A stretch of DNA of 64,000 bases from Pseudomonas sp. Au-Pse12 (GTDB lineage Bacteria; Pseudomonadota; Gammaproteobacteria; Pseudomonadales; Pseudomonadaceae): positions 186,001-250,000 of the forward strand of contig NZ_JAJTTH010000005.1 in the NCBI RefSeq assembly GCF_021341665.1, read 5' to 3'. The translations under genes were made by a program, and so were the position numbers. The number at the start of each line of letters is the position of its first letter. The stretch's first letter is position 1. Shown piece by piece: positions 48,701-57,173 of the stretch. Below the pieces are notes generated by a model, which saw only the letters and a program-made list of their open reading frames with translations, did not search any database and had not been told where the DNA came from.

Positions 48701-48989
48701 CCTGGCCTTCGCTCAGGACGTCCTTGATGTTGACGCGGCCTTCGGGGGCTTTCTTGAAGTATTCGCGGGAGATTTCTTTGAGGGGCAGGAAGCCGTGGCG
48801 CTCAGAGCCGAAATCGACAAAGGCAGCCTCGAGGCTAGGTTCGATACGAGTGATTCGGCCTTTATAGATGTTGGCCTTTTTCTGCTCGCGTGCACCGGAC
48901 TCGATGTCCAGGTCGTAGAGGCGCTGGCCGTCTACCAGGGCAACACGCAACTCTTCGGGTTGAGTTGCGTTAATCAGCATTCTTTTCAT
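45762..48989 (-). CDS. rne: Ribonuclease E
   Basis: 1075 residues. Endoribonuclease that starts mRNA decay and processes rRNA/tRNA; scaffold of the degradosome. N-terminal catalytic half: [18 protein letters not shown]1 domain about 35-120, magnesium-binding Asp residues in [11 protein letters not shown] and IVIDFIDM (about 300-350), and the zinc link CPRCNGTG near 405. The C-terminal half is disordered: arginine-rich repeats built on [12 protein letters not shown], then long stretches of Ala, Val, Pro and Glu. The start at ATG 48989 is set by the conserved N-terminus. The upstream leader is about 660 nt. Confidence 0.97.
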   Translation of the reverse strand: MKRMLINATQPEELRVALVDGQRLYDLDIESGAREQKKANIYKGRITRIEPSLEAAFVDFGSERHGFLPLKEISREYFKKAPEGRVNIKDVLSEGQEVIVQVEKEERGNKGAALTTFISLAGRYLVLMPNNPRAGGISRRIEGEERNELREALNGLVAPADMGLIVRTAGLGRSSEEMQWDLDYLLQLWTAIKEASLDRSAPFLIYQESNVIIRAIRDYLRQDIGEVLIDSVEAQDEALTFIRQVMPQYASKIKLYEDSVPLFNRFQIESQIETAFQRVVELPSGGSIVIDPTEALVSIDINSARATKGSDIEETALQTNLEAAEEIARQLRLRDIGGLIVIDFIDMTPAKNQRAVEEKVRECLEADRARVQIGRISRFGLLEMSRQRLRPSLGESSGIVCPRCNGTGIIRDVESLSLAILRLIEEEALKDRTAEVRAQVPIPVAAFLLNEKRNSITKIELRTRARIVILPNDHLETPHFEVQRLRDDSPEANTNQSSYEIAAAAAEAEEVQPAAATRTLVRQEAAVKTAPARANAPVPTEVAAPVAAPAPVAEPSLFKGLVKSLVSLFATKEEPAAPVVAEKPVTERPARNNEEQRRNGRQQSRNRNGRRDEERKPREERAPREERAPREERAPREERQPREVREAREEVQAVAREERAPRPPREERQPRAPREDRKPRGEREERVRELREPLDAAPVAAATAAVVAEERPARQPREERQPRPPREERQPRAEQAQAAAASEEETLPNEEQLQEEGQDNADGERPRRRSRGQRRRSNRRERQRDANGNVIEGSEENAEEPSSADLAAGLAVTAAVASTAISANAEAEAHQQAERATAAVEDNTPEAPVVEATTPVEAPVAPAVEVAPVVEEQAQVEVIAEPAVVVEAQPVVAEQPAAEPAAQAPVAEEKAIEPAQEAPAPAPVVEPVVVEEPVAAQQPAQVEAPAPVAAPVVVEEPAPVVEAAPVSTLTSNGRAPNDPREVRRRKREAERLQKEAELAAAAAPAEAVVAAEPAPVETPAVAEAAPAVAEVAEAAPAPVTEPVVEQAAPAAEEAPRAVEHVAHTEEEQHEPKPLV

Positions 48990-49648
48990 GTAGTACCGTC
49001 GGTTTCCGGGCTGCCGGAAACGGCGTTCGGCACACACGACTTCTCACGGTCGGTGTCAGGTGCGTCAGGAGTGGTTGGCCACTCGAGTGTCTAGCGAGGT
49101 TCGTCCAAGTAACTCAAGTAACTAAGGACGAAGTCGCGACTTACGCGTCCTGCTTGCTGTGGTGACTAAGGCACCGCTTAAGCAAAAGTCTGTCAGGAGG
49201 AGGAATCAACCGGCGACTGTGGACGAGATGAAGCGTCTTGATAAAGCCTAATGCTACACAGTCCGACGGTTGTGCATCTCCACCCTACACGTATCCCTGA
49301 TAATTCGGGTGCTGCCGCGCGCAGAATCCGCAGCGGGTTGGCATTTACCGTGAACTCCGAAAGGGGAGGCCACGCATCATGGCTAAAGGCGTTGTTTCCG
49401 CAACTTGCGCTCGGGATTGTTTGTCGCTGACTGCACTTTGTGAACTGGCCGTTAATCGCTGCGTAAAAGGCGAGTAGTGACTCTGCTTTCTACGGGTTTC
49501 AGGCCTCATGTCACCTGCGCTTGTTACAACGCCGAACTCTTCCGTTAGGTAGCGAAAACTGCGTAGGACGGCCTTGCGTCCTCATGAATTGCGTTGGTCA
49601 GGGCCGGCTGTTTGCCGCTGTTCCTCTGTCCAGCCGCTTTTGGCGGCG
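48990..49648 (-). promoter_or_regulatory. Long 5' leader of rne (rne-II-like region)
   Basis: From the inferred start site near 49648 to the rne ATG is about 660 nt without a gene on either strand. In E. coli the rne leader (361 nt) holds hairpins through which RNase E represses its own mRNA, and in Pseudomonas a conserved rne-II structure has been described in rne leaders. Length and position are seen; the structure was not computed. The block includes GGAGGAGG at 49196-49203 on the plus strand. Confidence 0.65.
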
Positions 49649-49654
49649 TTCGCG

Positions 49655-49683
49655 ACTATAGCAGCAATCATTAAGTGCTTCAA
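49655..49683 (-). promoter_or_regulatory. Candidate rne promoter
   Basis: On the minus strand TTGAAG (49683-49678), a 17-bp spacer and TATAGT (49660-49655) form a good sigma70 promoter for rne. Confidence 0.7.
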
Positions 49684-49705
49684 ATCCATAAAAAATTGTT
49701 ATCAT
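49679..49705 (+). promoter_or_regulatory. Candidate rluC promoter, leaderless
   Basis: TATCAT at 49700-49705 lies 7 nt before the rluC ATG at 49713; TTCAAA at 49679-49684 is a moderate -35 at 15-bp spacing. No Shine-Dalgarno precedes the ATG, so the mRNA may start at or next to the start codon. Confidence 0.42.
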
Positions 49706-49712
49706 TCGCGCC

Positions 49713-50669
49713 ATGACGACTACTGCCCCCTCGACCCCAGGCGTTCAATTGCTTGAGGTCTCGCCGGAATATGCCGGCCAACGTATTGATAACTTCCTTC
49801 TCGCGCGACTCAAAGGCGTGCCCAAGACCTTGATTTACCGCATTTTGCGTAAAGGCGAAGTGCGCGTGAACAAGGGGCGGATCAAGCCCGAGTACAAGCT
49901 GCAGGCGGGCGACGTGGTGCGCGTGCCTCCGGTGCGCGTGCCTGAACGCGATGAGCCGGTGCCGCTGGCTCAAGGGTTGCTGCAGCGACTGGAAGCCTCG
50001 ATCGTCTTCGAAGACAAGGCGCTGATTGTGATCAACAAGCCTGCCGGGATTGCCGTGCATGGCGGCAGCGGCCTGAATTTCGGGGTGATCGAAGCCTTTC
50101 GTCAGTTGCGCCCGGATGCCAAGGAGCTGGAGCTGGTGCATCGCCTCGATCGCGACACCTCCGGCCTGCTGATGATCGCGAAAAAACGCAGCATGCTTCG
50201 CCATCTACACGCCGCGCTGCGTGGTGATGGCGTGGACAAGCGCTACATGGCGCTGGTCCGCGGGCATTGGGCGACTGCCGTGAAACAGGTGCGTGCGCCG
50301 TTGCTCAAGAGCAACCTGCGCTCCGGCGAACGCATGGTGGAGGTCAACGAAGAGGGCAAGGAGGCTTTGACCGTGTTCAAAGTGCTGCGCCGTTTCGGTG
50401 ATTTCGCCACCATGGTCGAGGCCAAGCCGGTGACCGGGCGTACCCACCAGATTCGCGTGCACACCCTGCATGCGGGGCATTGCATCGCCGGTGACAGCAA
50501 GTATGGCGACGACGATTTCACTCGCGAGATCCGAGAGCTGGGCGGTAAGCGCCTGTTTCTCCATGCCTATATGTTGACGGTGCCGCTGCCGGATGGCGGC
50601 GAGCTGAAGTTGCAGGCCCCGGTGGATGAAATGTGGGCCAAGACCGTGGAGCGTTTGAGTGCGCCCTGA
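49713..50669 (+). CDS. rluC: 23S rRNA pseudouridine synthase RluC
   Basis: 318 residues. Isomerises U955, U2504 and U2580 of 23S rRNA in E. coli. N-terminal S4 domain ([20 protein letters not shown] and [12 protein letters not shown], about 15-75), then the RluA catalytic domain with [15 protein letters not shown] (catalytic Asp about 146) and [15 protein letters not shown] 49713 has no ribosome-binding site. Divergent from rne, as in other gammaproteobacteria. The stop lies 11 nt inside the HAD gene. Confidence 0.97.
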   Translation: MTTTAPSTPGVQLLEVSPEYAGQRIDNFLLARLKGVPKTLIYRILRKGEVRVNKGRIKPEYKLQAGDVVRVPPVRVPERDEPVPLAQGLLQRLEASIVFEDKALIVINKPAGIAVHGGSGLNFGVIEAFRQLRPDAKELELVHRLDRDTSGLLMIAKKRSMLRHLHAALRGDGVDKRYMALVRGHWATAVKQVRAPLLKSNLRSGERMVEVNEEGKEALTVFKVLRRFGDFATMVEAKPVTGRTHQIRVHTLHAGHCIAGDSKYGDDDFTREIRELGGKRLFLHAYMLTVPLPDGGELKLQAPVDEMWAKTVERLSAP

Positions 50670-51321
50670 CTACAAGCTGCTGATTTTTGACTGGGACGGC
50701 ACACTGGCTGACTCCATTGGTCGGATTGTCGAGGCAATGCATGTGTCTGCCGATCGCTCCGGTTTCGCGCGCTGCGACGACTTTGCCGTCAAGGGCATTA
50801 TCGGTCTGGGATTGCCGGAGGCGATTCGTACGCTGTATCCGCAGATCGATGATGGCCAGTTAGTCGCCTTTCGTCAGCATTATGCGGACCACTACATCGC
50901 ACTCGAGGCTGAACCTTCGCCTTTGTTTGCGGGTGTGGTGCAGTCGCTGGATGCGTTCCGAGCCGAGGGTTATCAGCTGGCAGTCGCCACCGGCAAGGCT
51001 CGTCGCGGGCTGGATCGGGTGCTGAAGGCGCACGGCTGGGAAGACTATTTCGATATCACTCGGGCGGCCGACGAAACCGCCAGCAAGCCTCACCCATTGA
51101 TGCTGGAGGAAATTCTTGCTCATTGCGGCGTCGGGCCAAGGCAGGCTCTGATGGTGGGCGATTCTTCCTTTGATCTGTTGATGGCGCGCAATGCCGGAAT
51201 GGATTCAGTGGCCGTGAGTTACGGTGCTCAGTCCATCGAGGCTTTGCAGGCGTTTGAGCCGCGCTTGTCCATCGACCGTTTTCCTCAATTGCATGCCTGG
51301 CTGAGTCAGGGTGTTGAATAA
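50659..51321 (+). CDS. HAD-family phosphatase (Gph-like)
   Basis: 220 residues, GTG start inside the end of rluC. Motif [10 protein letters not shown] (nucleophile Asp about 12), motif II in VATGKARRG, Lys in [10 protein letters not shown] and motif [12 protein letters not shown]; the helical cap between motif I and II is the Gph/PGMB type. Probably hydrolyses a small phospho-metabolite in the cytoplasm. Substrate not assigned. Part of the rluC-HAD-sppA operon. Confidence 0.93.
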   Translation: MRPDYKLLIFDWDGTLADSIGRIVEAMHVSADRSGFARCDDFAVKGIIGLGLPEAIRTLYPQIDDGQLVAFRQHYADHYIALEAEPSPLFAGVVQSLDAFRAEGYQLAVATGKARRGLDRVLKAHGWEDYFDITRAADETASKPHPLMLEEILAHCGVGPRQALMVGDSSFDLLMARNAGMDSVAVSYGAQSIEALQAFEPRLSIDRFPQLHAWLSQGVE

Positions 51322-51342
51322 GTTTTTGCTGGGGTAGCAGGC

Positions 51343-52332
51343 ATGACCGACGAATGGAAGGCGCCGAGCAAGGCGGGCGCTGAAGGTGGTGAGGATAAAA
51401 GCTGGAAGCTGTTGGAGAAGACACTGCTGGCCGGCGTCCAGGAACAGCGTCGTTCGCGGCGCTGGGGGATCTTTTTCAAGCTGTTGACCTTTGTCTATCT
51501 GTTTGTGGCGTTGGCTCTGTTCACGCCGCTGATGACCATGGAAAAGAACGCTGCCCGTGGCGGCAGCTACACCGCGGTAATCGATATCACCGGGGTGATT
51601 GCCGATAAGGAGTCGGCCAGTGCGGACAATATTGTCGGCAGCCTGCGTACCGCCTTCGATGACCCCAAGGTCAAGGGCATTGTCTTGCGCATCAACAGCC
51701 CAGGTGGCAGCCCGGTACAGTCGGGGTATGTCTATGACGAGATCCGTCGTCTGCGGGCTTTGCACAAGGACACCAAGGTCTATGCGGTGATCTCTGATCT
51801 TGGGGCGTCGGGTGCTTACTACATTGCCAGTGCTGCTGACGAGATCTATGCCGACAAGGCGAGTCTGGTGGGCTCCATTGGTGTGACGGCGGCCGGTTAT
51901 GGTTTTGTCGGTGCCATGGAGAAGCTGGGGGTTGAACGTCGTACTTATAACTCGGGCGAGCACAAGTCGTTCCTGGACCCGTTCCAGCCGCAAAAGCCTG
52001 AAGAGACGCAATTCTGGCAGGGCGTGCTGGACACTACCCATCGCCAGTTCATTGCCAGCGTCAAGCAGGGGCGTGGCGATCGCCTGAAGGATAAGGAGCA
52101 CCCTGAGCTGTTTTCCGGGCTGGTCTGGTCGGGCGAGCAAGCGCTGCCGCTGGGGCTGATCGATGGCCTGGGCAATACCAGTTCGGTCGCGCGGGATGTG
52201 ATTGGTGAGAAGGAGGTGGTGGACTTTACTGTTCAGGAGTCGCCATTTGATCGCTTCTCGAAAAAGCTGGGTGCCAGCGTGGCTGAGCAGATTGCCATGT
52301 GGATGGGCTTTCAGGGGCCGACCTTGCGCTGA
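51343..52332 (+). CDS. sppA: Signal peptide peptidase SppA (S49, short form)
   Basis: 329 residues. One N-terminal membrane anchor (FFKLLTFVYLFVALALFTPL, about 43-62), then a periplasmic S49 protease domain: LRINSPGGSPVQ, nucleophile Ser in DLGASGAYYIAS and the general-base Lys in YADKASLVGSIG. This Ser-Lys dyad pattern is that of the half-length SppA proteins, which form octamers. It degrades leftover signal peptides in the membrane. Followed by a terminator. Confidence 0.95.
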   Translation: MTDEWKAPSKAGAEGGEDKSWKLLEKTLLAGVQEQRRSRRWGIFFKLLTFVYLFVALALFTPLMTMEKNAARGGSYTAVIDITGVIADKESASADNIVGSLRTAFDDPKVKGIVLRINSPGGSPVQSGYVYDEIRRLRALHKDTKVYAVISDLGASGAYYIASAADEIYADKASLVGSIGVTAAGYGFVGAMEKLGVERRTYNSGEHKSFLDPFQPQKPEETQFWQGVLDTTHRQFIASVKQGRGDRLKDKEHPELFSGLVWSGEQALPLGLIDGLGNTSSVARDVIGEKEVVDFTVQESPFDRFSKKLGASVAEQIAMWMGFQGPTLR

Positions 52333-52350
52333 TCGGGCACTACCCCATTA

Positions 52351-52377
52351 AAAGCCGGCATGAGTGCCGGCTTTTTT
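52351..52377 (+). terminator. Intrinsic terminator after sppA
   Basis: AAAGCCGGCA and TGCCGGCTTT pair around TGAG, followed by T's; it lies between convergent sppA and maf. Confidence 0.92.
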
Positions 52378-52386
52378 ATGACCGCT

Positions 52387-52965
52387 TCAGGGGATCTCCA
52401 CGCCCTGGGCCAGCAGCATGTCCACCAGGCGGATCAGTGGCAGCCCGATAAGGCTGGTGGCGTCGCTGCCGGCCGTGCTCCGGAACAGGCTGACGCCGAG
52501 GCCTTCGGCCTTGAAGCTGCCGGCGCAGTCGTAGGGTTGTTCGGTGTGCAGGTAGCGTTCGATTCGGGCGCTGTCCAGGGTGCGCATATTGACCGTGAAG
52601 GGGACGCAGTCAACCTGGCAGTGGCCGGTCTGGCTGTTGAGCAGGGCCAGGCCGGTGAGGAAGGTTACGCTGGCGCCACTGGCATCCAGCAATTGCTGGC
52701 GGGCCCTGTCGAAGGTGTGGGGTTTGCCAATGATGCGCTCGCCCAGTACGGCGACCTGGTCCGAACCAATGATCAGGTGTGCTGGGTGGGTGTGTGCCAG
52801 GGCGCGGGCCTTTTCTTCGGCCAGGCGTTTCACCAGCTCAGTGGCAGGCTCGCCCGGGCGATGGCTTTCGTCGATATCAGGGGAGCTGCAGGTGAAGGGC
52901 AGGTGCAGGCGGGACAGCAATTCCCGGCGGTAGACCGAGCTTGAGGCGAGTAATAAAGGCAGCAT
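52387..52965 (-). CDS. Maf-family nucleotide pyrophosphatase (YceF-like)
   Basis: 192 residues. N-terminal LLASSSVYRRELLSRL and the acidic motif SPDIDES, then IIGSDQVAVLGERIIGKP. The YceF group hydrolyses m7GTP in E. coli, a house-cleaning function. Start ATG 52965 has CAGGAG at 6-nt spacing; the ATG at 52971 would overlap the ribosome-binding site. Divergent from yceD. Confidence 0.92.
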   Translation of the reverse strand: MLPLLLASSSVYRRELLSRLHLPFTCSSPDIDESHRPGEPATELVKRLAEEKARALAHTHPAHLIIGSDQVAVLGERIIGKPHTFDRARQQLLDASGASVTFLTGLALLNSQTGHCQVDCVPFTVNMRTLDSARIERYLHTEQPYDCAGSFKAEGLGVSLFRSTAGSDATSLIGLPLIRLVDMLLAQGVEIP

Positions 52966-53033
52966 GCGCATCTCCTGAGGCAGGCCGGGAATTCTAGCGG
53001 GGCTCGCAAGTGACGGACAGGGCTGAATTTCCT

Positions 53034-53061
53034 TTGACATGGCCGGGGGCATCCCTATAAT
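53034..53061 (+). promoter_or_regulatory. Consensus promoter of the yceD operon, leaderless mRNA
   Basis: TTGACA (53034-53039) and TATAAT (53056-53061) are both perfect hexamers, 16 bp apart. The yceD ATG is only 10 nt after the -10, so the 5' leader would be 0-4 nt, too short for a ribosome-binding site. Confidence 0.85.
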
Positions 53062-53070
53062 GCTGCGCCT

Positions 53071-53598
53071 ATGTTGAATGACCCGATTCCACCTCACGTT
53101 GACCCGCGCAAATTGGCTGACCGTGGCACCACCCTTCAAGGTGAACTGCTGCTGGCCGATTTGGAGAGACTCTGCGACCCGCTTTCCGACAATGTCGGTA
53201 CGGTGCAGGCTAAATTCGTTTTCGAGCGTGACGAGCGTAAAGCTGTAGTTATCCACAGCTCCATCGACGTCGAAGTCAAAATGGTTTGCCAGCGTTGTCT
53301 TGAGCTGGTCACCCTGCCGATCCACAGCGAGTGCAGTTACGCCGTGGTGAAGGAGGGTGCGAATACCCAGTCGTTGCCGAAAGGTTATGACGTGCTGGAA
53401 CTGGGCGAAGATCCTTTGGATCTGCAGGCGTTGATCGAGGAGGAGCTTTTGCTTGCCTTGCCCATCGTGCCTGCTCATCATCCGGAAGAATGCCAGCAGC
53501 CGGCGGGGCTCGATGAGCCCGAACCGAGCGAGGACGAGGTAACGCGGTCCAACCCGTTCAGTGTATTGGCGCAGTTAAAGCGTGACCCAAACGTTTAG
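53071..53598 (+). CDS. yceD: DUF177 protein YceD
   Basis: 175 residues. Cys-containing motif MVCQRCLELVTLPI and a C-terminal ANPFSVLAQLK-like end (SNPFSVLAQLKRD) are characteristic of the DUF177/YceD family, which is fused in expression to rpmF throughout proteobacteria and linked to 23S rRNA/ribosome assembly. First gene of yceD-rpmF-plsX-fabD-fabG. There is no Shine-Dalgarno, because the promoter -10 occupies its place. Confidence 0.94.
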   Translation: MLNDPIPPHVDPRKLADRGTTLQGELLLADLERLCDPLSDNVGTVQAKFVFERDERKAVVIHSSIDVEVKMVCQRCLELVTLPIHSECSYAVVKEGANTQSLPKGYDVLELGEDPLDLQALIEEELLLALPIVPAHHPEECQQPAGLDEPEPSEDEVTRSNPFSVLAQLKRDPNV

Positions 53599-53611
53599 GA
53601 GTTAATCAATT

Positions 53612-53794
53612 ATGGCTGTTCAGCAGAACAAAAAATCCCGCTCTGCCCGTGACATGCGTCGTTCCCACGATGCTCTCGAGGCTAGCACCCTGTCCGTAGA
53701 AAAGACCACCGGTGAAGTTCACCTGCGTCACCACGTATCGCCAGAAGGCGTATACCGTGGTCGTAAAGTGATCGACAAGGGCGCTGACGAGTAA
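53612..53794 (+). CDS. rpmF: 50S ribosomal protein L32
   Basis: 60 residues, basic. [19 protein letters not shown] and [19 protein letters not shown] are typical. The Cys zinc ligands of some L32 proteins are absent. A TAGGAG site precedes the ATG. Co-transcribed with plsX, linking ribosome and lipid synthesis. Confidence 0.98.
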
Positions 53795-53797
53795 TCC

Positions 53798-54808
53798 TTG
53801 TCCGCTCAAGTCATCGCGATTGACGCAATGGGCGGGGACTTCGGTCCCCGCAGCATTGTTCAGGCAAGTATTGCTTGTCTGTCTGCTACCCCCTCGCTGC
53901 ACCTGACCCTGGTCGGTCAACCCTCCCTTCTTGAAGAACTGATTTCCGGTCAAGCGGCTGTGGATCGCGCGCGCCTGACGATTACCCCGGCAAGCGAGGT
54001 GATCACCATGGACGAAAAACCTTCCCAGGCCCTGCGTGGCAAACCTGATTCTTCGATGCGGGTGGCGCTTGAGTTGTTGCGCGATGAAAAGGTCCAGGCT
54101 TGTGTCAGTGCCGGCAACACCGGGGCGCTGATGGCGCTGTCGCGTTACGTGCTCAAGACCTTGCCCGGTATCGATCGCCCGGCGATGGTGGCGGCCATTC
54201 CCACCCAGCGTGGTTATTGCCAGTTGCTGGACCTGGGGGCCAACGTCGATTGCAGCGCCGAGCACTTGTTGCAGTTCGCGATCATGGGGTCGGTTGCGGC
54301 GGAAAGCCTGGGCATAGTGCGGCCGAGGGTGGCCTTGCTGAACATCGGCACCGAAGACATCAAGGGCAACCAGCAAGTCAAGCTGGCGGCGAGCTTGCTG
54401 CAGCAGGCGCGTGGCCTGAACTACATCGGCTTTGTCGAGGGTGACGGGCTGTATCGCGGCGAAGCGGATGTGGTTGTGTGTGACGGTTTTGTCGGCAACA
54501 TCCTGCTCAAGTCCAGCGAGGGCCTGGCGACCATGATCGCTGCCCGTATCGAGGCGTTGTTCAGGCAGAATCTGCTGTCCCGGGTTGTGGGGGCGCTGGC
54601 CTTGCCGCTGATGCGGCGATTGCAGGCGGACCTGGCGCCGGCTCGGCACAACGGTGCGAGCTTTCTCGGGTTGCAGGGGATTGTGGTGAAAAGCCATGGC
54701 TCTGCGGGCGTTCAGGGGTTTCAGAGTGCGATTCAGCGTGCGCTGATCGAGATCCAGGAAGACCTGCCCCGACGCTTGCATGGGCGTCTTGAAGACTTGT
54801 TGCTTTAG
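53798..54808 (+). CDS. plsX: Phosphate acyltransferase PlsX
   Basis: 336 residues; makes acyl-phosphate from acyl-ACP for the PlsY route of phospholipid synthesis. The conserved N-terminal strand [12 protein letters not shown] lies before any ATG, so translation must begin at TTG 53798; no Shine-Dalgarno is near, and the start is 4 nt after the rpmF stop, implying coupling. Other motifs: [39 protein letters not shown]. Confidence 0.95.
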   Translation: MSAQVIAIDAMGGDFGPRSIVQASIACLSATPSLHLTLVGQPSLLEELISGQAAVDRARLTITPASEVITMDEKPSQALRGKPDSSMRVALELLRDEKVQACVSAGNTGALMALSRYVLKTLPGIDRPAMVAAIPTQRGYCQLLDLGANVDCSAEHLLQFAIMGSVAAESLGIVRPRVALLNIGTEDIKGNQQVKLAASLLQQARGLNYIGFVEGDGLYRGEADVVVCDGFVGNILLKSSEGLATMIAARIEALFRQNLLSRVVGALALPLMRRLQADLAPARHNGASFLGLQGIVVKSHGSAGVQGFQSAIQRALIEIQEDLPRRLHGRLEDLLL

Positions 54809-54934
54809 GCGTTTATCCTGTGGAGTGCTTAAATGTGACCGCTCAGTTCAATTGGCCATCCAACTGTCAGTTTCTTGCGTCCACCACGGTGTGACGTCAA
54901 TTCTCCGACGACAAGATCATTAGGGGCTTGTTAC

Positions 54935-55873
54935 ATGTCTGCATCCCTCGCATTCGTCTTTCCAGGACAGGGCTCGCAGTCCCTCGGCATGTTGGCCGAG
55001 CTGGGCGCGCAGTACCCGCTGATCCTCGATACATTCAAAGAAGCCTCCGATGCTCTGGGCTATGACCTCTGGGCCCTGACCCAGCAAGGTCCCGAAGAGC
55101 TGCTCAATCAAACGGATAAGACCCAGCCTGCAATCCTCACGGCTTCCATCGCCTTGTGGCGTGTATGGCTGGCCGAAGGCGGCGCGCGCCCGGCTTTCGT
55201 CGCAGGCCATAGCCTGGGTGAATACAGTGCCCTGGTGGCTGCCGGTAGCCTGACTCTGGCCGAAGCGGTCAAGTTGGTGGAGCGCCGTGGTCAGTTGATG
55301 CAGGAAGCCGTGCCAGCAGGGCAGGGCGGTATGGCGGCGATTCTCGGTCTGGACGATGCCGACGTTGTGGCGGCCTGCGCAGAAGCGGCGCAGGGCGAAG
55401 TGGTCAGTGCGGTGAACTACAACTCCCCGGGCCAGGTGGTCATCGCCGGCGCCAAGGCGGCAGTGGATCGCGCCATCGAGGGTTGCAAGGCTCGCGGTGC
55501 CAAGCGTGCCATGCCGCTGCCGGTCAGCGTGCCATCCCATTGCGAGCTGATGCGCCCTGCGGCAGAGCGTTTTGCCGAGTCGATCGCGGCGATCAACTGG
55601 CAGGCACCGCAGATTCCTCTGGTACAAAATGTCAGCGCCGCTGTGGCGGCTGACCTCGATACCCTCAAGCGTGACTTGCTGGAGCAGCTGTACAAGCCTG
55701 TGCGTTGGGTTGAGTCCGTGCAGACCCTGGCAGCCCAAGGCGCCACTCAGTTGGTGGAGTGCGGCCCGGGCAAGGTCCTGGCAGGCCTTAACAAGCGCTG
55801 CGCCGAAGGCGTGTCGACCTCTAACCTGAATACCCCAGATGCCTTCGCTGCCGCCCGTGCAGCGTTGGCCTGA
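54935..55873 (+). CDS. fabD: Malonyl-CoA:ACP transacylase
   Basis: 312 residues; loads malonyl groups onto ACP. FPGQGSQSLGM at the N-terminus, nucleophile Ser in GHSLGEYSALVAAG (about 92), and VPSHCELM with the catalytic His near 201. ATG 54935 gives the family start; a ribosome-binding stretch TAGGGG lies 8 nt upstream and overlaps TCATTAGGGG, which can pair with the sRNA at 62932-63049. The 126 bp upstream of it may contain a promoter. fabH is absent here, as is usual for Pseudomonas. Confidence 0.97.
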   Translation: MSASLAFVFPGQGSQSLGMLAELGAQYPLILDTFKEASDALGYDLWALTQQGPEELLNQTDKTQPAILTASIALWRVWLAEGGARPAFVAGHSLGEYSALVAAGSLTLAEAVKLVERRGQLMQEAVPAGQGGMAAILGLDDADVVAACAEAAQGEVVSAVNYNSPGQVVIAGAKAAVDRAIEGCKARGAKRAMPLPVSVPSHCELMRPAAERFAESIAAINWQAPQIPLVQNVSAAVAADLDTLKRDLLEQLYKPVRWVESVQTLAAQGATQLVECGPGKVLAGLNKRCAEGVSTSNLNTPDAFAAARAALA

Positions 55874-55889
55874 ACTAGGAGAAGCTTGC

Positions 55890-56630
55890 ATGAGTCTGCA
55901 AGGTAAAGTTGCACTGGTGACCGGCGCCAGCCGCGGTATCGGCCAGGCCATCGCGCTTGAGCTGGGGCGTATGGGCGCCATCGTGGTGGGTACCGCCACG
56001 TCTGCTTCGGGTGCCGAGCGCATCGCAGCAACCCTCAAGGAAAACGGCATCCAGGGCACTGGTCTTGAGCTGAACGTTACCAGCGACGAATCCGTGGCAG
56101 CGGTCCTGGCCAGCATCACCGAGCAGTTCGGTGCGCCGGCGATCCTGGTGAACAACGCCGGCATCACTCGCGACAACCTGATGATGCGCATGAAGGACGA
56201 CGAGTGGTACGACGTGGTCGATACCAACCTCAACAGCCTGTATCGCCTGTCCAAGGGCGTTCTGCGCGGCATGACCAAGGCCCGTTGGGGTCGAATTATC
56301 AGTATTGGCTCGGTTGTGGGTGCCATGGGCAACGCAGGCCAAGTAAACTACGCCGCCGCCAAAGCCGGTCTGGAAGGTTTCAGCCGTGCCCTGGCGCGTG
56401 AAGTGGGTTCGCGGTCGATCACCGTGAACTCGGTGGCTCCAGGTTTTATCGACACCGATATGACCCGCGAGCTGCCGGAAGCACAGCGTGAAGCCCTGCT
56501 GACGCAAATTCCGCTGGGTCGTCTGGGTCAGGCTCAAGAGATCGCGCAAGTGGTCGCTTTTCTGGCATCCGACGGTGCGGCATACGTTACTGGGGCTACA
56601 ATCCCGGTCAACGGCGGGATGTATATGTGA
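55890..56630 (+). CDS. fabG: 3-oxoacyl-ACP reductase
   Basis: 246 residues; NADPH-dependent reduction of 3-oxoacyl-ACP. TGASRGIGQAIA cofactor motif, NNAGITRDNLMMRM (the FabG-specific form), catalytic Ser in ISIGSVVG, YAAAKAG (Tyr-x-x-x-Lys), and VTGATIPVNGGMYM at the C-terminus. A TAGGAGAAG site precedes the ATG, 16 bp after fabD. Confidence 0.98.
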   Translation: MSLQGKVALVTGASRGIGQAIALELGRMGAIVVGTATSASGAERIAATLKENGIQGTGLELNVTSDESVAAVLASITEQFGAPAILVNNAGITRDNLMMRMKDDEWYDVVDTNLNSLYRLSKGVLRGMTKARWGRIISIGSVVGAMGNAGQVNYAAAKAGLEGFSRALAREVGSRSITVNSVAPGFIDTDMTRELPEAQREALLTQIPLGRLGQAQEIAQVVAFLASDGAAYVTGATIPVNGGMYM

Positions 56631-56746
56631 GTCAAATGTGACGGATTGCTTCAAAAAAATGTCATACGAGCTGTCTAAAATCCGTTATAAAGCTGCAATC
56701 TATTTATAGGCAGATGGCCAAAGGGTTTGAGGGACAAAGCTTTCAG

Positions 56747-56774
56747 TTGAAAAGCTGAAAAGCCTTTCTATACA
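56747..56774 (+). promoter_or_regulatory. Candidate acpP promoter
   Basis: TTGAAA (56747-56752), 16-bp spacer, TATACA (56769-56774). It would give acpP a leader of about 46 nt, containing the sRNA pairing site. Confidence 0.55.
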
Positions 56775-56804
56775 CTTACCCACTGGCCAGCTGCCTGAAT
56801 TTGT

Positions 56805-56815
56805 CCATTAGGAGT
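56805..56815 (+). promoter_or_regulatory. sRNA (RgsA) pairing site over the acpP ribosome-binding region
   Basis: CCATTAGGAGT in the acpP leader, 12 nt before the ATG and containing AGGAG, is the exact reverse complement of ACTCCTAATGG in the sRNA encoded at 62932-63049 (plus-strand copy at 62972-62982). Pairing can extend to 15 bp with a G-U pair, or 16 bp with one bulge. Known biology: RgsA regulates acpP in P. aeruginosa. Confidence 0.75.
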
Positions 56816-56826
56816 GAAAACAAGGT

Positions 56827-57063
56827 ATGAGCACCATCGAAGAGCGCGTCAAGAAAATCGTTGCTGAGCAACTGGGCGTTAAAGAAGAAGAAGTTGTGAA
56901 CACCGCTTCCTTCGTTGAAGACCTGGGTGCCGACTCCCTTGACACCGTTGAGCTGGTGATGGCTCTGGAAGAGGAATTCGAGACCGAAATCCCTGACGAA
57001 GAAGCTGAAAAGATCACTACCGTTCAAGCAGCTATCGACTACGTTACCAGCCACCAGGCTTAA
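56827..57063 (+). CDS. acpP: Acyl carrier protein
   Basis: 78 residues, strongly acidic. The 4'-phosphopantetheine attachment Ser37 is in [12 protein letters not shown]. Carries growing acyl chains in fatty acid and lipid A synthesis. It has its own promoter candidate and its own terminator, so it can be made in large excess over its neighbours. Its leader pairs with the RgsA-like sRNA. Confidence 0.99.
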   Translation: MSTIEERVKKIVAEQLGVKEEEVVNTASFVEDLGADSLDTVELVMALEEEFETEIPDEEAEKITTVQAAIDYVTSHQA

Positions 57064-57092
57064 TCGTTTGTAGTCGTCTTTTGCTGTCATGG

Positions 57093-57127
57093 AAAAACCG
57101 CACTGCCGTTACGGCGTGCGGTTTTTT
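57093..57127 (+). terminator. Intrinsic terminator after acpP
   Basis: AAAAACCGCAC and GTGCGGTTTTT pair, with an inner GCCG/CGGC extension around TTA, followed by T's. Confidence 0.93.
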
Positions 57128-57173
57128 CTTTAGGCCTGATACAAAGTGTCGTCATTAGAAAAAGGAGAGTGCT

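Noticed and set aside
45690..49094. A 1134-codon open frame antisense to rne
   Set aside because: Its product is a low-complexity mirror of the Arg/Ala/Glu codons of rne, with no recognisable domain. rne itself has all catalytic motifs. The long frame is a by-product of codon bias and repeats.
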